NCBI GenBank assembly: GCA_018697195.1
Contig: CM031878.1
Location: 67,635,331 to 67,699,330 of the forward strand
DNA from: Certhia americana
Taxonomy: Eukaryota; Chordata; Aves; Passeriformes; Certhiidae
Reading direction: 5' to 3'
DNA length: 64,000 nucleotides
Both the position numbers and the translations under genes were made by a program. This document shows positions 10,746-23,100 of the stretch, in pieces (positions within the stretch are counted from its first letter, which is position 1; every line of letters starts with the position of its first letter). The notes under the pieces were generated by a model. The model made no database searches. It worked only from the letters and a program-made list of their open reading frames with translations, and was not told the DNA's origin.

Positions 10746-12660
10746 CTCTGCTGCAGCCTCATCTTCAGCCTGTGGTGCTGGTGAGCAGGCTTGGGAGTGC
10801 GGCTGATGGGTATTTTGCCATCTAGTGGCAGTTCACAGGGGAAAGATCTCTGTCAGCAACACTCGCTGTCCCGGAAGATCACAACCAGAACAGATGAGTG
10901 TGGTTGTAGCAACTGGAAAATGGTTTTCAGAAGGTTCACGGCAGCATAGAACCACCCAACCCCTGCAGAGACCATTTTCTGCTCACCTGCATCTCTTGCA
11001 TATTTTCTGCATGCCCGTGGCGATACGTGAAATGAAAACAGAGAAACTCACCAGATGTATTTCTTGAATGCTGCAGTGTGGGATATGAGGAAAAAAAAAA
11101 ACAACAACCCCCCCAAAAAAACTTTAAAAAAGAAGGAAGAGGAAGGAAGAAGGAAGAAGGAGAGAGGGAAATGGAAAGGGAAAGGGAAAGGGAAAGGGAA
11201 AGGGAAAGGGAAAGGGAAAGAAGGCACCCCCCCAGGCCCCAAATTGAAATGCATGACTCTTCTGCTGCCTTCCTTCCTCAAAAGTGCTGTCACTGCCATG
11301 CCTGAGAGGCCCCCCTCCCCCATCCATGGCCTCCTGCTCCCATCATATCCCCGGGTTCCCCTCTCCAAGGCACTCCATGGTGCTGCTGCTGGCCTTGTCA
11401 TGGGGAGGGATGGGGTAAGACTCAGCACTCACATCTCCACAGGGATCTGAGATTTGCTGTGGTGGGATGTCCCTCTCAGAGAAGGGACATCAGGTACGAG
11501 GTCTCACTGGCAATGGCCCTGGTGTCTCCCTACCATGTAATATATGTTTGTGTGGTGGAGCAGCCGGGAGAAGTGATGTCACATTTAGTGCCAGAGGGAG
11601 GGAGTTGGGGTGGCTTCTCCCTAAGAACTGCAAGTCCCAGTGCTGGTCAGCTTGGTCCCAGCTTGGACAGTGCCGGTGCTGTGGCTGCTGCTCAGCAGGG
11701 TACAGAACACTGCCATTGGGCAAAAATGCTTTGTAGTGAGAAATTTCAAAGGACATGATGACTCAGGGGGAGCAGGTAAAAGCTTCCAAAGTGGAAGGCT
11801 CTTTCCCAGGTCAAGGAATTTTTTGGGTGGGATGAGGTGGAACTGGTCCGTGTGGATTGTTGGAGAGGAATCCTAGGGCTTCTTCCTTTACCAGTTCTGC
11901 GGAGAAACACTTCCCAGAAAGATCTCTTTAGCTTCCAGACTTGCTTCTTTTCAACTCAGAAGTGAAAATCCTCATGTGTAGGAGCTTTGTGGCCTGCTTT
12001 TTGATGGCCCAGATTACTTTTGATGAGCATTGGTAAGCATACACTTGCCAGCCCTAGCACAGATTCAGTTGGTTTGTTGCAATACCTCTCAGGTGATATC
12101 AGCAAAATGATTTCACATATCCAAGACTGTACTGTCAGGAGCCTTTGAAAACTCCAGGCTCCCTTTTGTCAACCCTTTGGCCCGGCTCCCACCTCCAGGT
12201 CTACTTGTGTGCCTAGTAAATGTCTGCAATAAACCAAAGACTTCCTTTCAGCAGTGATTCCTACTTGTGAGAGCACATGCACCAATGAGTAACTGGAGGA
12301 AAAGAGCTCTTTGCACAGTGGGGCCACCCCTGGGACCCAACCAAGGATTCTGTGGAGGTCTGGCCCATGGAGTCCTCATGAAGAACTGGCCAATTTGCTC
12401 TTCCCTCTTCTGGAGGCACTGGTTGTACATGAGCTTCCTCCTGGATCATGCTCAAGTGTCCGTGCTCTCAACGGAAACCACAAAAACATGAACATGGTGT
12501 GAGACCCAAATCATGAAAGCTCTAGTGAGTGAAAACCAACAGCAGATTAACATGAAAACACATCCCTAAGTAAACCAGAGGGAACTGGGGCCAGGGGCCA
12601 CACAAATGCAGCTGAAAGCCCGTGCAAGGAGAGGCAGGGCTACACCCTCCTATGTATCTC
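10746..12660. other. Intergenic, nothing identified beyond the purine tract
   Basis: Apart from the purine-rich block at 11090-11222 I see no gene or named repeat. Overlapping open frames at 11450-11760 on both strands look like composition effects. Confidence 0.5.
11166..11221 (+). repeat. (GGGAAA)n hexanucleotide tract, G-quadruplex-capable
   Basis: Seven G3 runs start at 11178, 11184, 11190, 11196, 11202, 11208 and 11214, each separated by AAA. This meets the usual four-run G-quadruplex pattern with 3-nt loops. It sits at the end of a purine-only stretch beginning near 11125. Confidence 0.93.
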
Positions 12661-12745
12661 ACAAAATCACAGAATGGGTCAGGTTGGAAAACAGCACAGT
12701 GAGTCACCAGCTCCAACCTCCCTGCTCAATCAGGGTAATCCTCAA
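12661..12745 (-). mobile_element. CR1 LINE 3'-end fragment
   Basis: ATCACAGAATGGGTCAGG and TTGGAAAACA are the reverse complement of the CR1 3' tail. Only the terminal about 85 bp remain. Confidence 0.75.
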
Positions 12746-15700
12746 GCATACTGTAAAGGATTAGATCCAGATGTATCTTGTTTCTGTCTTGGGGGAAGAG
12801 TCAGTTTTGGGTTCCTGAGCACTATTATCCCAGCTACAAGCTGAAAATAGAAGGAATATGTCCTTCACATACAGAAAATTAGGCATTTTGTTGGGGTTTA
12901 TTCTTATTTTTATCTTAAACACAGCTTTGAAATATTTTATGGATATATTTCTCATATTATGAGACTACTGGATGGCTTTCATAATCGGAATTATAAACAT
13001 CCTTCTGAGAAACCTTAAAAGTTGTGTACCAGTAATTCTCCATCTTCTTCATTTTTCAGAAATGTTCAGTGTAAAATATGATACATATTCTTGTCCTGGG
13101 GAATCAAACCAACAAGACCTGTTGGCAAGCCTCTTGGGCAGCGTTATTTCAAATGGTGGTCTCCCTGGATGCTCAAAGAAGGATAACCTGGAGGAAGGCA
13201 GCTGACTGGAGGATATTGTTTGAGTTCCTTGGACAAGGATTTGTGTCAGCATGATCTTGTTAGCAGAAGGATGTTCTTAAGGTTGAAACCGTTACTATAC
13301 AGAAAGAATATGAAGAATGTTTCCTCCACGGGAAAACCTTAATTATCTGAAAAGGTAATATGTCTTTTCTTGTGTATAGGTCAGATATTGAACATGACAG
13401 ACACAGAAGATTTGCATGTAGAAAATTATTCCTCACTGGGTAGTCGGAAAGCTGCTTGTTTACAGCCTTCCTACAGGTATGAATGACCTGCATGAATGGT
13501 CTGTGAACACATCAGGTCATAGCAAGAAGTGAGCATACAGGAATTTGATAATCAACTGTTAAATGGCTTGCATTTCTTTATCTGCAAAGAGGGTCATGAA
13601 TGATATGGATTCCTCCTCTTGAAACTAGAGTTGGAAGAAGACTTGTCATGAAAAGCAGATTTCATATTTTTTGCTATTTGCTATTAAGGATTACTGCTAT
13701 TCACAGGATCCAGTTTCTTTCAGCCTTGTTGACACTGATAACAAAAGATACATACATGTGTACTGCAGATGGAAATCTATATAGAAGCAATTGAAGTCTT
13801 GAAAATCTGCTGAAATTTTGTGTAAGGATTGAAAAGGAAAAATGATTCTTTTTTACAAACTTGCTTTTGTGGAGAAAGAAGGGAAACGTAAGTGGCAGAT
13901 GCTTACAATGATGTATAGGAGAGGATGATGTTTCTTGGTAACAGGCTTATCACCCACATCAGTTCTCCTTCTCTCCCCATTGAGTTGATGAACCATACAG
14001 AAGGGTGGAAATCCGATTTCTTAGATGCAATTAATTCTTAATCCAATGTGTAAAAAGATGCAAATGGTTGGGGGGGTTGGCACAAGATTCTTTAATTTCT
14101 CCGGATGAGTTTGCTTTGATACTTTGCTCTTCTTGACAGAAGCTTCAGTTTTCTCTCCTGGAGGCTGGTTATGTTGCCAAGAGAGGGCAGCAAACAAGCA
14201 CAGAAACTGTATGCCTGGCCCTATATTAGGTCACATGGGAATATAAGGAATCATTAGTACAGGAGATCTGTAACTTGCTATAATTTCTGCCCACCCCATT
14301 TAACCTGTTGTTAGTTTCTTCTTATTGCAAAAGCAAACCTCTGGATTGCACATTTTTCTTTCTGTTTCCTTTCAAATAAAATAAATAAGTCCAAACTTTC
14401 ATGAAACATTTGAAAATAAATCCTGTGCCGTGGAGAGCATGGCTGGAGAAACAGCGCACACTGCCCTGGAGATGCTGTGTAGGAGGCATGAATCCCACAC
14501 CTGACTTTTAATGGGTTTGAGGAGGACTAAGTGTAGGTAACAAAGTGTACAGCTACACTATATCTTTATTTCCGTGTGTAATAAGTATCATTGTTCATGA
14601 TGTCAGCTTCCTACTGCAGACCTCATTACACATAACACAGGTTCTGATCTCCAAAAGGAGCAGCGCTTCCTTTCAAATCCATCATTCTTTTAATATTCAG
14701 AGTTAATTCCTTCAAGGGTACTGCTACACAATGAGACCACCACATAGCCTTAAAGACATGCTTATTACAGTATTTATTGAATTGATCTGGGCTGAACCTG
14801 ATTTATTAAAAAACAAAGTAACCTGATTAGTTTTGAAACATATACAGTACAGGTAATTAATTTTACCCCAAAAGGGCCTGCAGTGTTTTGACCCCTGTCT
14901 CTGGAGGTCATTAGTTCTACTGCCCATATTTTTGAGATTACATTAAAACACAACATTTAGAGCTGATTTTCACTTAATGAGAAAAATGTCATGGCCTGAC
15001 ACGTAAAGCTGAGGTAGAAAGGGGAGGTCCATGTGGGCTTTGTGTTGCTGCACAACCAGCTGCTCTTGCTCTATGAGGTTCTGCTCTTCTAAGGTCAAAC
15101 ATCCTTGCTGGCTCTTTACCCATTAATTGGAAAACACTCAAAGCTCTACTGATAAAATGAAACTAATGTTTAAGGACTGGAGCACACTGTTCTAGCACAA
15201 GGCTGGAATTGTTGGAAAACACAAAGCGGTGGATGAATCCTGTCACCTGTTCTATACTTAGATTTGAACACATTAATGCCAGCTTAACCTTGTGTACAAA
15301 AAAAGAAAAGCCTTGGGTCAGACCAAGACCTAGTTGTGGAAGACCTTGGCAGGTTTCTCAGAGCAGGAGGTGCTGAGAGAGCCTCAAGCCCACAGGGGTT
15401 CAGACAATTCCAGACACAGAAGGCCTCCTGTCAGAAACTTCTCTGGCTGGTGTAGGGGAAAAACAGTGATCCCACCAGTGACCCTGCTGATTTCTCCTCA
15501 GCCAAGATATTTTGCACAACCCTGCATTTTAAGGGGAAAGAGAGTGAAAGAGTGGCGGGGAAGGACAGGCAACAGAAGTGGTGGTGTTATGGCAGGCAAA
15601 CACTCTTTCCTTTGTAGGTACCACCACTCATATATACAAGACCTGGTTATGCCTTGCTTGTTCTCTGTAACCTGTGCAAGAGCACTGGAATCCAGATTAA

Positions 15701-16598
15701 TTTAAAGGCCAATTCAGTTGTACTAATTCTCTGGAGGGTGTGAGCCTTGGCTGCACTTTCATGCTACAGCTAAATTGGTTTGGCAGCTGCTGAAAGTGGC
15801 AGGACCCCTTCTGCTCCACTCTCCCCTGTGGGGTTTGCTCTGGTCTGTGAGCAGCCTTAGCAGAATTAAAAACCCCAGCCCCTCCAATGTCTTTGCAGAA
15901 AGGGAGGAGACTCCTGTAAACTCAGTTTGAGATGTGCAAACCATGATTAAAGAAATAAACAGGAATGAGATAGTGAAAGGCTGACCATTGGTTTCTGCAG
16001 ATGGACACCTTGTATCAACCCGCTCTGAGCTGAGCATTCGCTTTATAGGGCTGTCAGCAGTTGAAATGACCCTCTGTCTGAGTGTCACTGATTTCACTTG
16101 AGAGAGAGTGCAGATCACACAGGGAATGAACAAGCTTACAACCTGCCAGCTCTATGCCAACATCTTCAGCACAATACTTCCCTTTGTATCACACGAACTG
16201 CAAGATCTCTGCTCCCCTGGATGGACTTTCTTACTGGCAGTGGCTGATGGGACTTTGTGCTAAGTGCTTGTCCCTGTTGCAGGCCAGAGAGTGCTTAGCA
16301 TTGAGTTTATCAGTGAAATAGACTGGGAAATATGAATATCAGTTTTTCTTTCAGCATTTCTGCTTTCTTTCATTAGCATTTTGGCTTTTTTTCATTTCTG
16401 CATTTCTTTCATCCAGTCAAACAAGGTGATTGTTTAAAAAAAAGCAAAGAATTCCTGTCTTGTACCAGTAGCAGTTCTTCTGGTTTGTTCTTTCTCTGAC
16501 TTCTGTTTTTAGTTTGTTTACTTGTTCTTCTTTTTCCTTTCCCACTCCTCCTTTTTTTTTAATGGAGAAAGCAGATTAGTCACCTTGAAAACACTTTT
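12746..16598. other. Intergenic, nothing identified
   Basis: About 3.9 kb without a recognisable gene, repeat or RNA. Open frames such as 15334-15705 (+) and 15759-16133 (-) show no known motifs. Confidence 0.5.
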
Positions 16599-17140
16599 AT
16601 CACAGAATTACCTGACTTGGAAGGGACCCACAGGAATCATCAAATCCAACTCCTGGCCCTGCACAGCACTATCCCCAAGAATTATACCATGTGCCTGAGA
16701 GTATTGTCCAACCCCTCTTGAGCTCTCTTAGGTTGGTGCTGTGACCACTTCCCTGGAGAGCCTGTTCCACTTCCCAGCCACCTTCTGGGTTAAGAATGTT
16801 TTTTCTAATATGCAATCTAAACCTCCCCAGACACAGCTTCAGGCCATTCCCTCGGGTCCTGTCTCTGCCAGCACAGAGAAGAGATCAGTGCCTGTCCCTG
16901 CTCTTCCCCTCATGAGGAAGGTGTAACTGCAGTGAGCTCTCCCCTCAGTCTCCTCTTCTCCAGGCTGCACAGACCAAGTGACCTCAGCCACTCCTCACAT
17001 GGCTTCCCCTCAAGGCCCTTCACCATCCTGGTGCCCTCCTTTGGACACTCTCTGACAGCTCAATGACTTTTTTGTGCTGTGTCACCCAGACCTGTCCCCA
17101 GCACTGGAGCTGAGGCTGCCCCAGTGCAGAGCAGAGAGGG
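16599..17140 (-). mobile_element. CR1 LINE 3' fragment
   Basis: It begins with the reversed tail (ATCACAGAATTACCTGACTTGG) and runs through typical reversed CR1 sequence: GAGCCTGTTCCACTTCCCAG, TCTCCTCTTCTCCAGGCTG, CACCATCCTGGTGCCCTCCT. About 540 bp, 5'-truncated and non-coding. Confidence 0.9.
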
Positions 17141-20100
17141 ATTATGTGTGTGTTCTTTTTGCAGTGGGCAGTAGTAACTCCAGATATATCACTCTCAGCA
17201 GAGAGCAGCAGAAGGCTAATGACTTGAGTACAGGTCTGGGAAACTCCAAGCCAATTAACAAACTATGGGGCTTCTCTGCTGAAATTACAGAGCCTATAAA
17301 CAGCATTTCAGAAGTTTGCAGCAGTAATGAGACTGTGGCTGTTTGCTCCAAGTTTGTGATTTTTCATTCTGACAATGATGCAGATGGAACCATCAACATT
17401 CAGAATCTGATACAGAACAATCTTTGTGCTAAATCTGGAATAATCTTTGCAGTACCACTTTGTAATTAACCTGTCTTGGAAAATCTAAGTAATATTGTGA
17501 ATGGCTCAGCATGGACTATTATGCTATCGACAAAATTTTCTGAATTAATCCTGTTATGTGTTTCAGACCTTCACCTCCCTTGTCAATGCTTTTAACTGTA
17601 TAAATTACAATTCTTCCGAGGCCATTAAGCAGCCTGCTTACCCAGAAACATTTTTGTTTTGCAGGCTGTTAATGCAATGTAAGAAGATAGCCGTGACCTT
17701 GAAAAACAAGGGGAGAAAATTTTCCATGACTCTACATACAGGCAACAGTGAGAGATACAGAGGGAGGAAAGGATGAAACAGAAACTATAGCGCTTGTCAT
17801 GGTGGAAAATGGTTAAAGCAGACCATGTTTAGAATAAAGTAGAAATGATATTCATTGCTACTCTTTTATGAAGGAAGGGAAACACTTCACTTGACAAAAC
17901 TAATGGTAAAGTTCTCTGTTAAGGCAGGTTAATTAAGTAGTCCTGAATGCTTGCCATATACGAAGGCATGCCTGTCGTTGTGTCTGCTTAGAGACACAAG
18001 TTGCTGCCAAACTGAAACCTTAGCTATGTTTGGCTTTATCATGTGAACTCTGGCAGACATGTATTGTTTTCCATTTACAGTGTACATCTCTTCACATCTA
18101 GTAGCTGATAATGAAAAATATTTATAGAAGAGGAACTCATCATCAAAATTAAATCAATGCATTATAAAAGGCATTCTATGAAATACCTTCTGCTTTGAGA
18201 AACAGGCCGCTCAAGGCTATTTCAGTTTTGTTACATTTGAAGGTTTTCTATTAAAAAAAATGCTGTTTTGTTATAACAAGAAACATTTTCCAAGATCATT
18301 CTGACTAAACTTTGTTCAGCTCATTCTTGACAGGAAAATACTAGGCAACAATTATGTTGTAGCGAATAGTGAGAGAGGCTGTGTTTTTCTGCAATGCAAG
18401 TGTTTCTGTCTGAGGTTGGAAAAGGAGAACAACAGAAACAACACCAGTTTGAAATACTTCTTTATTTTTTTGCTTTTGCATTTCTTGTAAGCTGGTTCTC
18501 AAGCATATTTGAACAGATTTTAGACAGTTCTTCAGTGTTCTTTTATTCTCCTGATAGGACTGCTAGCAGTGAGTCAGTAAGCCAGCTTGCATTGGTGATA
18601 TCAAATGTAATTACTAAAATAGCACTGGAAACCTTTGCTTTTTCTGGTAGCAATTAAATTAAACATGATTATTTATTATTTTCTGAATACTGAAAACTGG
18701 CTGTTCTAAATTCAAGGACAGTTAGCTCTGAGCAACAATTAGTTCCTTGCTGAAAAGGCAGTAAAAAGGGGCTTCAGTGTCTGGAACATCATCTATTATG
18801 TTGCTGATGTTGCATGTACCATGTTTGTAGGAGGTAGCTGGTGTGCTGGCTGTGACAGTGCTTGCATATGGTGGCATTTTTGATACAATGCTTTGTGCTC
18901 TGGATGTTCCTTTTTTTGCAAATGAGAAGAAAAACAACTGTGTATCTCTGTCTCAAAAACTTTGGCCAAGGATCATTTATGGACGCATCATGTGCTTCAG
19001 CCACATGCAAACTGTGCCCTTGTGCTGCAGGAAAGCAAAACACCCTCAGTGGAGCCAGTCTTGGTGCCTGGGATGGCAGAAATGAGCAGAATAAGAGGGT
19101 TTCTCAATTAATCACCCCAGTCCCCAGGGCTGTGAGTGGTATCTATAAACAACAGGCAGCTGCCTGCAGCAGTGCGGGGTCACTGTAAACAGGGTGGGAC
19201 TGGGCCTCCTCTGCTCTGCTCTGCTCTGTTCCCCTCTCCTCCCTTTGTCACAGTGGGGTGGCTGGAGCCACCCAAGCTCCTTAAGGAGAGCCAGAAACAT
19301 TGTGAGCAAGGGTGGAGAGTTCCAGCTCTGGGAGGCTTTTGAGTTCCTCTGCCAGTGCTGGTCCATTGAAGTGTTGTCTACAGCATTTATAACTTTTTTA
19401 TTTTTTCCACACAGTGTAAACTTCTGCAAATTTCTGTGATATTTAAAACGGTAGATGTAAGCAACATGTCTATAGCATAAAGTCTATAAATAACCAATAG
19501 ATGGATTATGCGAAGAAAACAGAAGGAAAAAAAAAAGGAATATGTCTAAGAGAGATAGGCGTAGTTTTGGGCTGTCCTGAAACCTTAAGCAAACAAATGT
19601 TTCCAAAAGAAAAAATAGGCTTGGACCAAACCCTAGCAGCCCAGAAACTCCTAATCTTGGGCTCCTGAGCTGTTGCATTGTTGTTGCTAATTATTTCTTC
19701 CTCCTCCATAAAATCATTCCTTCTGAGTGATCTCAGAAGGTACTAGTTGCTTTGCTGGTGAGAAGCCCATATTTGCAGGTAGTATTCTATTGTGTCAGCC
19801 AATGTTTGGCAGTTAAAGTCCTCAGGTCACTTACCCTTCAATGTTATTCTCTTTCAATGGCTAGTACAGGAAAAATATTCCTACAAGTGTTACTGTCTGC
19901 TCATATTGCTGCATAGTGCCTTCATGAACCACATAGACAGCTTTTTTGAACACTAAGAGCTTGCAAATAAAAATTACCAACTCATTTCAATGCTGAGATG
20001 TGTTCCTTGTCACTTGTTACCACTGCCCACCTTCCTTACCAGGACACTTAGTGTGCTGACCTGATGACAGATTACTGCTGCAACTCCAGCCAAATGAAGC

Positions 20101-23100
20101 TCCTGTTACTTGTCTGAGGCTGTACTCACTGCTGACTGCAGCTCTGCCGTACCTCTCCCAGGCAGCTGCCTTCATGCTACGTGCAGAGTTTCCTGAGCAC
20201 TGCAGCAGAATGCAGCACGCAAAAGGATATGCAGGGATACACCGGCAAAGGGTGGAAATTTGTATCCTTCTATGAGAACAGGCTAGGAAATTAGCATTTT
20301 GTCCAGCTGTGACCTGATCCTGCTCTTGCAGTTATTGATGCTAATGCTGGAAAAGCAAGCTGAGCAACTCCCTGGGTTTGGAATGGTAAAAGATTTTTCT
20401 ATAAAAAAAAGAGTTCCAAAGTTTTGACTACAAATCAAATATATGGAATTACACCTAAAGCTGAATTATTGCTCTGCAGGAAAAGCTGAAGAAAACCGTT
20501 GCCATGACTATTGCATTTGCAAAGGAGACTCTTTTCTGCATCTCAGAATACTCTGCAATTGGCAGCCTCCACATTGTCTCCCCTCTCTGGAGGTTCCAAA
20601 TGTTACCTTGATAATACCTGTCCCCTTTCTATCCTGGTGGGAGTGAAAAAAGGGACAGAGATGGGGAGAGAACCTTGGTGGTGCTGAGCATCATGTTGAC
20701 TGGAGTGAAAATGTCTGGGTGGCACGGGCAAGGCATGGTGGTCACCTGGTTCAACTTCAGTTCTTGCAGCAGGTGCTTTATTAATGGTTGGAAATCCAAA
20801 GTGCCCAAACAGATGAAGAAAGGTAGTGGTCAGGCCAAAAGGGCTGGGCCAGCAAGACACCACACTGGAAGACTGCTCTCTGGCATCCGTCTCAGCCTCC
20901 TCTCCTCAAAGCAGGTTAGGCATTCAGAGATGTCCCCATGCTTTGCTATGCTCAGCTTTTAAATGAAGACAATGATCGTTATGTCACAGAAGGTTACATG
21001 TATTATATTTAAAAGTCTTGTAGGCAATGTACAATGGAAAGCAGAGCTAACACGCTCCATATGCGAAATGGTTTATTTGGCTTTCTCTGCAGCTGAATAT
21101 TTGAGATTTTAAATTTTTATTTGTTCTGCCTGAAGGTCTGGTAAGGATTTCTGCAGAAGTGCCAGGACATATTAACTGGAATAAGCCATTTTCTGGGACT
21201 TATTTTCTCTTAAAAGTGCAATCCTATTGCAAAATTTCTGGCATTCATTTTACATGTTTCTCTATCAACTTTTGCAGCTCCCACCTTGCCTCGCACTGTA
21301 TTTATCCCTCAGAGAAAGGGCAAAGTAAAAGCAGAAGCTCTTCCATCTCAGAAAATCACTGATCTCATATGGTGTAACTGCTAAACGGGAGGAAAAAGAG
21401 CAAAGCTCAAAGCAGAGATAAGGCAGCTTCTCTTCAGATTTCACTGCTGAGGCTATCTGCCTGCACTCCCTGGCTGATAGCCAGAGTTCAGGGTTACTCA
21501 ACATACCAAGGACAGTACATGGGTATCCAAGGTACTAGTGGCATATATCCCAGAGATTTATTATTCTCAAACAAGCTAAGCAATCTGTGGAGAACGGCTT
21601 TAATAAGGTCAGCACAGTTAGCATTAAAAACTAAGCAAACATCTCCACTCTGCTCTAAACGAACCTTCTGAGATTGCAAGAAGCCCCAGTAAAATGCATC
21701 CAACTTGCAGAAGAAAATGGAGCAGATGCTTATACCCTGCAGCAGTGAAATTGGCAGCCTAGATAAGGAAGGAATTGGTTACATGAGTGTCTCTTGTAGA
21801 CTAATGCAGAAATATGAAACCCATTGTCAGAGGCAAGTGCTAAGAGCTTGTGGACTTTCCTCAAGCAGGCTGGTTGTCTGGACAGGAGGATGTGGGACAA
21901 TGCCAAGGGGATGGCTGGGACCAACAGCAGCTCCACAAAGGGAAGAACTATGAAATGAGATCAGTCTTATCAGAAAATCACCAGACAGGCAGAGACCTCT
22001 GCACAAGGGAATGGAGAAACTCAGTAGCTGAACCCTATGTCATTTTTAAAAACCCACCTCTTCTTCTCTGCCTCCTAACATAGACTTAAGCCGGGTTTGG
22101 AAATAGTTTTCCTGTTAGTCCATGCCCTGTCTTTCTTCAGGGTCAAGCTAGAGTCAGCAATCAGAGACAGACTAATAAAAAAGTCCCTAGCCATGATTTA
22201 GTAGGAAGCTGCCTCCAGAAACAGAACTCTTCACTAAAAGGCCTGACCAGCTACTTATGGAAATGGTTAGAAGGCAGAAAATGAGAGCAGAACTTTCCAA
22301 AGCATGTAAGCATGTGACAGTTTGTATGCATACTCACAAACACACCCACGTGGCCATAAACCACCGGGAACTGGGATTCTTTCTGACAGACAGAATGGTT
22401 TCAGGATTATATATGGTAGTAAAAAAGGTCATGGCTAGTCTGAACAGCTTGATGCCTCTGCAAACTTCCAGTGACAGTTACAGCTGCAGATGACGAAAAT
22501 GTAGGGATGCTTACAGCACTTGCATCTGAAGCCAAGGACTGAAATACTACCCGCCTGCTCCCAGCCACTCAGCAGCTTCTGTGAGAGCTGCAGCGCGTGG
22601 CGTGCCGCAATCCAGACCGTTGCCTAGCATTCATACTCTGTTTTGTTTGCTCTCTCTGATTGTGCTGGCTGGGGCTTAGGATAAATGGATGTTCATCCAA
22701 TTACCCCTGGGCACCCCTTTCTACTGCCATCTATTTGAGGAAAAGTAGCTTTACTGCATGGATGTTTGCTTCCAACTTTTTTGAACTCCCTGGAGCCTTT
22801 AGAATGTTCTGTTAACCCAGAGTGTTTGCTAGCTGATCAGCTCCGTAGTTTTTCTCTGCAATGAATTAATGGAGAGGTGTGTGCAAATCTCTGAGAGTTA
22901 AGTATGCATATTCCCAAGTATCATGATTAGCCTAGTAGGTTTCATTGTAGGTGAAATATCTGTTCTATACTTGGAAAGCAGAGGATGTAATGTATTTTTT
23001 ATTCCACCCACTGAAGAAATCTTGTGAATTCAATAGCTAAAATTCTGTTTATCAACACTGTTGGGCTCATCTTTTCCTTGGCCAGGTAGCTAAGAAAGAA

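Noticed and set aside
15759..16133. 124-residue minus-strand open frame
   Set aside because: No motif or family recognised and not linked to neighbouring exons by plausible splice sites.
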